DNA of 18,975 nucleotides from NCBI GenBank assembly GCA_910588365.1, contig CAJUQS010000046.1, forward strand, positions 1 through 18,975, read 5' to 3'. The notes under the pieces are model-generated. The model saw nothing but the letters and a program-made list of their open reading frames with translations. It ran no database searches and was not told where the DNA came from. Positions within the stretch are counted from its first letter, which is position 1. Each line of letters begins with the position of its first letter. The position numbers and the translations under genes are program-made. This document shows, in pieces, positions 1 through 5,203 of the stretch. This DNA comes from an uncultured Oscillospiraceae bacterium (GTDB lineage Bacteria > Bacillota > Clostridia > Oscillospirales > Oscillospiraceae).

Positions 1-141
1 CATTTCCTGCCGGATTTGGCGGCGGTAAGAGGCCGGCGTCTGCTGTTTCTGATTGACAACAATACCGGTTACAGTCTGCCGCTGCCCCTGCCGGAGCACC
101 TTCGTCTTTTTCTCATTTATAGCAAACGGTACTTCTACTAA
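1..141 (+). CDS. C-terminal end of an unidentified gene (cut by the window edge)
   Basis: Reading frame 1 is open from the first base to a TAA at 139-141 and gives 46 residues ending in SKRYFY. The visible part contains a short hydrophobic strand (RRLLFLIDN) and a Leu/Pro-rich stretch (LPLPLPEHLRLFLIY). I do not recognise the family. A terminator-like hairpin follows about 20 bases after the stop, which supports a real gene end here. Since the excisionase and integrase of a mobile element come next, this is probably the last cargo or regulatory gene of that element. Chance openness over 46 codons cannot be excluded. Confidence 0.35.
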   Translation, partial: HFLPDLAAVRGRRLLFLIDNNTGYSLPLPLPEHLRLFLIYSKRYFY

Positions 142-160
142 AAATCTATATAAAAAACAT

Positions 161-207
161 CTGCCCAGCGGCAGAAAAGAAAAAACCGCTACTGGGCAGT
201 CCCTTTT
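161..207 (+). terminator. Putative rho-independent terminator
   Basis: CTGCCCAG (161-168) pairs with CTGGGCAG (192-199), extended by CGG (169-171) with CCG (186-188) and a three-base bulge. The loop is A-rich, and a CCCTTTTC tract follows. It lies just after the stop at 141 and would end that transcript. Confidence 0.5.
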
Positions 208-241
208 CTATGTACAAAATTATTTCCTGCGGCGGTTTTAA

Positions 242-373
242 GAAAATAAACATAAAAAGCTCTGCACTCGGACGGTCTACGACGAAAGCGTCTGTCCCCA
301 CGCCTGTCTGGACGAGTACATGAAAAGCCGCCTGGAAAATAAACTGATCCGCGCCATTCTCGGCGTGAACTGA
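242..373 (+). pseudogene. Small coding remnant of unknown identity
   Basis: The frame between a TAA at 239-241 and the TGA at 371-373 encodes about 43 residues. The last 32 (from VYDESVCPHACL, through MKSRLENKL, to AILGVN) look like genuine protein: codon choice is balanced, with Asp, Glu, Cys, Arg and Lys. There is no start codon before an internal ATG at about codon 28, and no ribosome binding site in front of the frame. I read it as the 3' end of a small element-encoded gene whose 5' part has been lost. The family is not recognised. It could also be a chance open frame. Confidence 0.3.
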
Positions 374-381
374 TAAACCGG

Positions 382-437
382 CCCCAGAGGGGGGAACAGC
401 TTACCCTTTCCCTGTTCCTCCCGCCTGCGGGTCTGGG
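382..437 (+). promoter_or_regulatory. Large stem-loop immediately upstream of the excisionase gene
   Basis: CCCAGA (383-388) pairs with TCTGGG (432-437). Inside it, GGGGGGAACAG (389-399) pairs with CTGTTCCTCCC (412-422) over 11 bp with one G-U pair, around a 12-base pyrimidine-rich loop. The 3' side has a bulge (423-431). No U-run follows, so it is not a classical terminator. It ends 25 bases before the excisionase ATG and could act in the leader of the xis transcript or as a protein-binding site. The role is inferred only from position. Confidence 0.45.
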
Positions 438-462
438 CATTTCAAAGAAGGGCTGGTGAACT

Positions 463-669
463 ATGGCCGAGGAAATCGGCATTTCGGTAAAGGACAAATT
501 CTGCCTCACTATTGAGGAGGCCTCCCGCTATTTCGGGATTGGCGAAAAGAAACTGCGCAGGCTGGTAAACAGTAACCTGGACGCTGGCTTTGTCATTCAG
601 AGCGGCGTGAAAATCCTAATCAAACGCCAGCGGTTTGAGCAGTTTTGGGATAAGCTGTCGTCAATTTAA
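463..669 (+). CDS. xis: Excisionase-type small DNA-binding protein of a Tn916/Tn1549-like element
   Basis: This 68-residue protein has the length and layout of Tn916-family excisionases. A winged-helix/MerR-like fold is suggested by CLTIEEASRYFGIGEKKLRRL (residues about 14-34), followed by a basic wing and the C-terminal FEQFWDKL. Such proteins bend DNA at the element ends and steer integrase toward excision. The assignment rests on this pattern and on the integrase gene 120 bases downstream on the same strand. The ATG at 463 has a modest ribosome binding site (GAAGGG at 447-452). It appears intact although the neighbouring integrase is broken. Confidence 0.75.
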   Translation: MAEEIGISVKDKFCLTIEEASRYFGIGEKKLRRLVNSNLDAGFVIQSGVKILIKRQRFEQFWDKLSSI

Positions 670-714
670 GCGCCGTGCCTTACGAAAAGTTCCTATAAGA
701 CATTCAGATCGATA

Positions 715-743
715 TGGAAATCGGGCCTCGGCTATGGTATAAT
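715..743 (+). promoter_or_regulatory. Sigma-A-type promoter for the integrase gene
   Basis: A perfect -10 TATAAT (738-743) has an extended TG one base upstream (735-736), and TGGAAA at 715-720 matches 4 of 6 bases of TTGACA with 17-base spacing. It would drive transcription starting near 750, ahead of the integrase GTG at 790. Confidence 0.6.
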
Positions 744-764
744 ATGATTATATCGTGCCGAGGC
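725..764 (+). promoter_or_regulatory. Nested dyads around the integrase promoter -10
   Basis: GCCTCGGC (725-732) and GCCGAGGC (757-764) are perfect inverted repeats flanking the -10. Inside them sits a second palindrome, ATAAT-ATG-ATTAT (739-751). TCTTTTC follows the outer repeat. It could be an operator for integrase control, a terminator for xis transcripts, or both. Confidence 0.45.
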
Positions 765-789
765 TCTTTTCACAGAAAGGAGCATAAAC

Positions 790-1989
790 GTGAGCGAAAA
801 GCGACGTGACAGCAAGAACCGCATTCTTCGCAGCGGAGAGCGCCAACGCAAGGACGGACGATGTGCGTACAAATACATCGACGCCACCGGCAGGCCCCAG
901 TTTCTTTACAGTTGGAAGCCGGAAGCCACGGACAGCACGCCGCATGGCAAACGGGACGGGCTGTCCCTGCGGGAAAAGGAAAAGCAAATCCGGCGGGACA
1001 TTGAGGGCGCCATTATTCCCCGCGGCGGGGAAATGACTGTCCTGGATTTGGTGAAGAAGTACCTCTCCCAGAAAACCGGCGTCCGGCACAACACCGAGGC
1101 CAACTATAACTTTGTCCTCAATATCATCAAGAAAGAGGACTTCGGGAGACAGCGCATTGACCGGGTGAAGCTGTCCGACGCCAAGTGCTGGCTTATCAAG
1201 TTACAGCAGGACGGCAGAGGGTACAGTTCCATCCACTCCATTCGGGGCGTTGTCCGGCCCGCGTTTCAGATGGCCGTGGACGATGATTTGATACGCAAAA
1301 ATCCGTTTGAGTTTCAGCTTGCCACCATCGTTGTCAACGACAGCGTGACAAGGGAAGCGATTACAAGAAAACAGGAACGGGCATTTCTGGAATTTGTAAA
1401 GGGTGACAAGCACTTTTCCCGCTATTATGACGGCATTTAAATCCTGTTCAAGACCGGACTTCGCATCTCGGAGTTTGTAGGACTGACCCTGGCTGACCTG
1501 GACATGAAAAACCGCAAAATCAGCATCAATCACCAGCTTCAGCGGAAGCGGAACATGGAGTATATCATCGAGGACACGAAAACCGCCAGTGGAACACGGG
1601 AAATCCCTATGACGGATGATGTGTACCAGTGCTTCCAGCGCATCATTGCCAACAGTCCAAAGCCCAAGACCGAGCCGATGATCGGCGGCAGGTGCGGCTT
1701 TCTGTATTTGGATAAGGACGGCAAGCCGATGGTTGCGCTTCACTGGGAACATTACTTCATGCACATCTGCCAGAAGTACAACAGCATCTACAAGGTGCAG
1801 ATGCCCAACGTCACCCTGCACGTTTGCAGGCACACATTCTGTTCCAATATGGCAAAGAGCGGCATGAACCCCAAGACGCTGCAATACCTCATGGGCCACT
1901 CGGATATTGGCGTCACACTGAACACCTACACCCATCTGGGCTTCGAGGACGCACAGGCGGAGCTGGAACGGGTTGCCAGCGGCGGGTAG
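790..1989 (+). pseudogene. int: Tn916-family tyrosine integrase, interrupted by one in-frame stop
   Basis: Starting at a GTG behind GAAAGGAG (775-782), the frame runs 399 codons to TAG at 1987-1989, close to the roughly 400 residues of Tn916 Int, with a single TAA at 1438-1440 (codon 217). Both sides are in the same frame and form one protein: an N-terminal arm-binding domain (codons about 1-75), a SAM-like core-binding domain (about 80-180) and the catalytic domain. Catalytic residues are present: Arg in TGLRISEF (codon 225), HxxR in LHVCRHTF, and GHSDIG with the nucleophile Tyr in LNTYTH. The stop falls where relatives usually have an aromatic residue (GIYILFKTGLR), so a Tyr-to-TAA change is the simplest explanation. 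Restart at ATG 1504 would omit the first catalytic Arg (CGC 1462-1464). Sequencing error remains possible. Confidence 0.9.
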
Positions 1990-2021
1990 TAAAACGGGAT
2001 AAGCACCCTTGATTTACTACC
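1985..2021 (+). terminator. Inverted repeat at the end of the integrase gene
   Basis: GGTAGTAAA (1985-1993) and TTTACTACC (2013-2021) are perfect 9-bp inverted repeats, with inner GGG/CCC pairing. The left arm overlaps the integrase stop codon. It may end the integrase transcript or be a structure at the right end of the element. No strong U-run follows directly. Confidence 0.45.
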
Positions 2022-2150
2022 ATTCCTTCTACTTTTGGGGTCAAAGCTGTGCTATTTTATGCCGGGATATGCCAGGAGAATGAGCAGAAGAAACTGCCGC
2101 AAAACACCGGCAAGGCCCGGAATATCAATACTTTCAAGAGGTTTCAGGAT
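2022..2150. other. Probable right boundary zone of the integrated element
   Basis: This AT-richer stretch separates the integrase from the chromosomal phosphatase gene. It contains short related motifs ATGCCGGGAT (2059-2068) and ATGCCAGGAG (2070-2079), followed by AATGCCGC-like and CCCGGAATAT stretches, as seen when an integrase binds repeated arm sites near an element end. The exact att core cannot be placed, because the left end of the element is outside the window. Confidence 0.3.
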
Positions 2151-2717
2151 ATGACAAGGATTTTGTTCGTCTGCCACGGCAACATCTGCCGCAGCCCGAT
2201 GGCTGAGTTTATCATGAAAGACCTGGTGAGAAAAGCGGGGCTGGAGAGCCAATTCCACATTGCCTCCGCCGCCACCAGCACCGAGGAGATTGGATGCCCG
2301 GTCTACCCTCCGGCCCGCCGCAAGCTGGCCGAGCACGGCATCGGCTGTGCCGGAAAAACCGCCCGCCAGCTCACCAGAGCCGACTACGATCAATACGACC
2401 TTCTGATTGGAATGGATCGGGCCAACCTGCGGAATATGCGCCGGATCTGCGGCGGCGATCCGGATGGCAAAATTCATCTGCTGATGGAATTTGCCGGCCG
2501 CCGCAGAAAGGGAGCTCCACGCGGGCCCGGCGGAGCGGGCTGCGCGGGGAGAGGAGAGCGTTCGGCGTTTTCGCCGCAGGTGGAAACGGAGGAAAGCGGA
2601 CTTTGCTTCGACGATGTCGCCGATCCCTGGTATACAGGTGACTTCGAAGCGACTTGGCGGGATGTGCTGGAGGGTTGTGAGGGGCTGCTGCAGGCAATAA
2701 AGGAGGAGCGTCTCTGA
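2151..2717 (+). CDS. Low-molecular-weight protein tyrosine phosphatase with an in-frame insert
   Basis: The P-loop signature CHGNICRS begins at residue 8 (nucleophile Cys8, phosphate-binding Arg14), and the general-acid loop DPWY lies at residues 158-161. These are the two hallmarks of cytosolic LMW phosphatases, which dephosphorylate phosphotyrosine or related phosphoesters. At 188 residues it is longer than the usual 145-160. The excess is a Gly/Arg-rich stretch at residues about 117-154 (nt about 2499-2612), directly before the acid loop. The ATG at 2151 is chosen because homology starts there (MTRILFVCHGN) with AAGAGG at 2136-2141. The in-frame upstream ATG at 2049 would add residues encoded in the element boundary. 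Its stop overlaps the next start (TGATG). Confidence 0.88.
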   Translation: MTRILFVCHGNICRSPMAEFIMKDLVRKAGLESQFHIASAATSTEEIGCPVYPPARRKLAEHGIGCAGKTARQLTRADYDQYDLLIGMDRANLRNMRRICGGDPDGKIHLLMEFAGRRRKGAPRGPGGAGCAGRGERSAFSPQVETEESGLCFDDVADPWYTGDFEATWRDVLEGCEGLLQAIKEERL

Positions 2718-2938
2718 TGTTCGGCTGGCGAAAAAAGCGTACGGCACCACCCTATAACAAAGCCGGAAAAATTCCTGTGATCCGTTCCAGCATCTGTACT
2801 GGAGAACAGGTGGCGGGCTTCAGGGACCCTGCCAGCGGTAAATTCGATGAGCTGATGCTGATTCGTGACGGCCATGATCTCGCGGAGTTCCTCTCTCTGT
2901 ACCAGGTCGAGGAGCGCGACATCCGGCGGGAATGGTAG
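2717..2938 (+). CDS. Small conserved-looking protein of unknown function
   Basis: The gene encodes 73 residues with a basic N-terminus (FGWRKKR), then a compact acidic region (KFDELMLIRDGHDLAEFLSL) and no membrane segment or signal peptide. I do not recognise a named family. The start overlaps the phosphatase stop by one base (TGATG), and GGAGG lies at 2702-2706 in the end of that gene, so translation is probably coupled. It ends just before a strong hairpin. The partnership with the phosphatase is inferred from this overlap; no enzymatic motif is visible. Confidence 0.6.
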   Translation: MFGWRKKRTAPPYNKAGKIPVIRSSICTGEQVAGFRDPASGKFDELMLIRDGHDLAEFLSLYQVEERDIRREW

Positions 2939-2954
2939 CAGAAGCAGCACAAAG

Positions 2955-2975
2955 AGGGGGGCTTTCGCCCCCCTT
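2955..2975. terminator. Bidirectional terminator hairpin between convergent genes
   Basis: AGGGGGGC (2955-2962) pairs with GCCCCCCT (2967-2974) around a TTTC tetraloop. It lies in the 42-base gap between the small + strand gene and the end of spoIVA on the - strand. The U-tracts are short on both sides. Confidence 0.65.
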
Positions 2976-2980
2976 GACTA

Positions 2981-4459
2981 TTATAGTATGATGCAGATCA
3001 GCCCGCCGCTGCCCTCGTTGACAACGCGCTGGAGAGTCTCCTGGAACTTCAGCCGTGCGTCCATAGGCATCCGGTACAGCTTCGCCTGCAGATCCTCGTT
3101 GACCAGCTCGTGGAAGCTGCGGCCGAAGATGTTGGACTCCCAGATCTGGGCCGGATCGCCGCTGAATTTCTCCATAAGGTAGTTGACCATGTCCTCGCTC
3201 TGCTTCTCGTTGCCCACGATGGGGGACACGGTGGACTCGATATCCACCTTGAACATGTGGATGGAGGGGGCGCTGGCCTTCAGCTTGATGCCGTAGCGCC
3301 CGCCCTGGCGCATGACCTCCGGCTCCTCCAGCAGCAGCTCCTCCATGGTGGGCATGACAATGCCATAGCCGGTCTCGTAGACGTTGGAGAGCGCGTCGGA
3401 CACCTTGTCAAACCGGGCCTTCACCCCCGCCAGCTCCGTCAGCAGCTCCATCAGATCCCCGTCATCGGCCACGGTGAAGCCGGACTGGCTGGAGAGCGTC
3501 TGGTAGAACAGCTCCCTGGGCAGCTGCAGCTCCGCCGAGGCCACGCCCCGGCCCAGATCGATGGACAGTACCCGGCTCAGGGAGATGTTCTCCTGTTCCC
3601 CCATCTCCTTCACCACCGGCTCCACCTCCCGGATGTGGGCCATTTTGGCGCCGCCCTCCCGGACCACGCCGTAGACCGCCTGCTTGATGGGGTGGTCCAT
3701 GGGCAGCGCGTCCACCCAGGCGGGCAGGAACAGGCGCATCTCCCGCAGGGGGAACTCATAGAGGATGCTCTTGATGATGTATGTAATGGACTCCTCCGTC
3801 AGCTCCAGGCAGTTTACCGGCAGGCACTGGACGCCAAAGCGGCTGGCGATGTCCCGGCTGATGCCGGCGGCACGGCCGGAGTGGGGCTCGGTGGAGTTGA
3901 GCAGCACGATGAAGGGCTTCCCCAGCGCCTGGAGCTCGCCGATGACCCGCTCCTCCGCCTCCAGGTAGTCCTCCCTTGGGATGTCGGTGATGGAGCCGTC
4001 GGTGGTGATGACGATGCCCACGGTGGAGTGCTCCTGGATGACCTTCCGGGTTCCGATCTCCGCTGCCTCGGCCATGGGGATCTCGTGGTCCATCCAGGGT
4101 GTCATGACCATCCGCGGCTGCCCGTCCTCAAACTGGCCCATGGCGCCCCGGACCATGTACCCCACGCTGTCGATGAGGCGCACGGCGAAGGTGGCTCCGC
4201 CGTCCAGGGTCACGTCCACTGCCTCCTCGGGCACGAACTTGGGCTCGGCAGTCATGATGGTCCGGCCGCTGCCGGACTGGGGCAGCTCGTCGATGGCCCG
4301 CTCCCGGCGGTAGACGTTCTCAATGTTGGGGATGACGCAGGTCTCCATGAAGCGCTTGATGAAGGTGGACTTCCCCGTCCTGACCGGCCCCAGCACCCCC
4401 ACAAACAGGGATCCGCCGGTGCGCGTGGCAATATCCTGATAGAGATCCGTATTTGTCAT
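2981..4459 (-). CDS. spoIVA: Stage IV sporulation protein A, spore-coat assembly ATPase
   Basis: SpoIVA coats the forespore outer membrane in the mother cell, hydrolyses ATP and polymerises into the basement layer of the spore coat. The protein is 492 residues, the same length as in Bacillus subtilis. The Walker A motif GPVRTGKST has its lysine at position 30, as in B. subtilis, and the protein ends in the characteristic hydrophobic tail GGLICIIL. The start at 4459 follows GGGAGG with good spacing. The longer frame back to 4588 is rejected because it runs through a hairpin-rich leader and lacks homology. A sigma-E-like promoter lies about 130 bases upstream, which fits mother-cell expression. 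No key residue is missing. Confidence 0.97.
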   Translation of the reverse strand: MTNTDLYQDIATRTGGSLFVGVLGPVRTGKSTFIKRFMETCVIPNIENVYRRERAIDELPQSGSGRTIMTAEPKFVPEEAVDVTLDGGATFAVRLIDSVGYMVRGAMGQFEDGQPRMVMTPWMDHEIPMAEAAEIGTRKVIQEHSTVGIVITTDGSITDIPREDYLEAEERVIGELQALGKPFIVLLNSTEPHSGRAAGISRDIASRFGVQCLPVNCLELTEESITYIIKSILYEFPLREMRLFLPAWVDALPMDHPIKQAVYGVVREGGAKMAHIREVEPVVKEMGEQENISLSRVLSIDLGRGVASAELQLPRELFYQTLSSQSGFTVADDGDLMELLTELAGVKARFDKVSDALSNVYETGYGIVMPTMEELLLEEPEVMRQGGRYGIKLKASAPSIHMFKVDIESTVSPIVGNEKQSEDMVNYLMEKFSGDPAQIWESNIFGRSFHELVNEDLQAKLYRMPMDARLKFQETLQRVVNEGSGGLICIIL

Positions 4460-4483
4460 AGTAACCTCCCGTTTTGGTTGTTC

Positions 4484-4509
4484 ATACGTTTTCTTGGAAG
4501 AAAACGTAT
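4484..4509 (-). promoter_or_regulatory. 12-bp inverted repeat in the spoIVA leader
   Basis: ATACGTTTTCTT and AAGAAAACGTAT are perfect repeats separated by two bases, ending 15 bases before the spoIVA ribosome binding site (read on the - strand). Two more hairpins precede it in the same leader: GGCGCG/CGCGCC (4524-4546) and CTCCCGG/CCGGGAG (4552-4566). There is no U-run, so I treat them as leader RNA structure or a protein site rather than a terminator. Confidence 0.5.
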
Positions 4510-4586
4510 CAAAAAGAACTGTTGGCGCGAAACCCTGTTCCGCGCCGGAAACTCCCGGCCCGGGAGGTTTGGAACCCTTTGCCTTC

Positions 4587-4615
4587 ATGTTATGAGGGCC
4601 TGGCCGGAAATATGA
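4587..4615 (-). promoter_or_regulatory. Sigma-E-type sporulation promoter for spoIVA
   Basis: On the - strand, TCATATT (4609-4615) is a perfect match to the sigma-E -35 consensus. After 14 bases comes CATAACAT (4587-4594), which matches the sigma-E -10 (CATACAnT) at 6 of 8 positions. spoIVA is a classical sigma-E gene, so motif and context agree. The start site would fall near 4580. Confidence 0.75.
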
Positions 4616-4635
4616 CAGGAGGTTTTTCGGACGTT

Positions 4636-5106
4636 CTACAGCTCCTTTTCCACCAGGATGAACGTCTCGTTCCGGTACCGCTCCCGGAAGCCGGACCGGA
4701 GGAACAGGCGGACCGACGGATTATCGAGAGCGATGTTGTCGCAGAGCGTTTTCACCCCGCTGGCCCCGGCGGCACCGCACAGCAGTTCCAGGCCCTGCCT
4801 CCCATAGCCCCGGCCCCGGAATGCGGCGTCTATGAGCACATCGCACAGGTACTCCCCCAGCTCTCCGTCCCAGTGAAAGGAGACCTCCCCCACAAATTTC
4901 CCGGCCGTCCGGTCCAGAAGGAGGCGGTAAAACCGCCGGTCCGGCACCTCCACCCAGCGCCGGTACCAGTCCGCCCACCGCTCCTCCGGGAAGGGGATGG
5001 TCCCGCCCCAGGCGCGGTTGAAGGCCATGGTCTCCGGATCCTCCAGAAGCGATCTCCGGAAGGCCAGCTCGCGCAGCTCCGGCTTGTGCAGGATAATTGT
5101 ATTCAT
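4636..5106 (-). CDS. GNAT-family N-acetyltransferase
   Basis: This 156-residue protein has the GNAT acetyl-CoA pyrophosphate-binding motif RGRGYG (in AFRGRGYGRQGLELL, residues about 91-105), preceded by strand beta-4 (LGEYLCDVLID) and followed by the NPSVRLFLRSGF motif, where the Asn and the Phe turn are typical. It resembles the RimJ/RimL branch, which acetylates protein N-termini or small amines; the substrate cannot be told. The start at 5106 follows AGGAGG (5116-5121 on the opposite strand). It lies upstream of spoIVA on the same strand, but spoIVA has its own promoter in the gap, so co-regulation is not implied. Confidence 0.85.
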   Translation of the reverse strand: MNTIILHKPELRELAFRRSLLEDPETMAFNRAWGGTIPFPEERWADWYRRWVEVPDRRFYRLLLDRTAGKFVGEVSFHWDGELGEYLCDVLIDAAFRGRGYGRQGLELLCGAAGASGVKTLCDNIALDNPSVRLFLRSGFRERYRNETFILVEKEL

Positions 5107-5138
5107 ATGTATTCGTCCTCCTATCAATCTCCGTTCCG

Positions 5139-5154
5139 GCGGGGGAATCCCCGC
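5139..5154 (-). terminator. GC-rich hairpin downstream of adhE
   Basis: GCGGGG (5139-5144) pairs with CCCCGC (5149-5154) around GAAT. It sits beyond the larger adhE hairpin and before the acetyltransferase. No U-tract follows, so its terminator role is tentative. Confidence 0.35.
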
Positions 5155-5170
5155 GCCCGGCGGATCAGCT

Positions 5171-5198
5171 CAGCCACCGGCCATGCGGCCGGTGGCTG
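5171..5198 (-). terminator. Terminator-like hairpin at the end of adhE
   Basis: CAGCCACCGGCC and GGCCGGTGGCTG form a perfect 12-bp stem with a four-base loop, six bases beyond the adhE stop codon. The stem is very stable, but there is no U-run on the - strand. Confidence 0.65.
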
Positions 5199-5203
5199 GG
5201 TTC

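Noticed and set aside
2049..2150. N-terminal extension of the tyrosine phosphatase
   Set aside because: The phosphatase fold begins at MTRILFVCHGN (2151). The extra residues come from the element boundary region.
3110..4615. A 501-codon open frame opposite spoIVA
   Set aside because: Same reasoning: a compositional shadow of spoIVA with His/Asp/Gly-biased translation.
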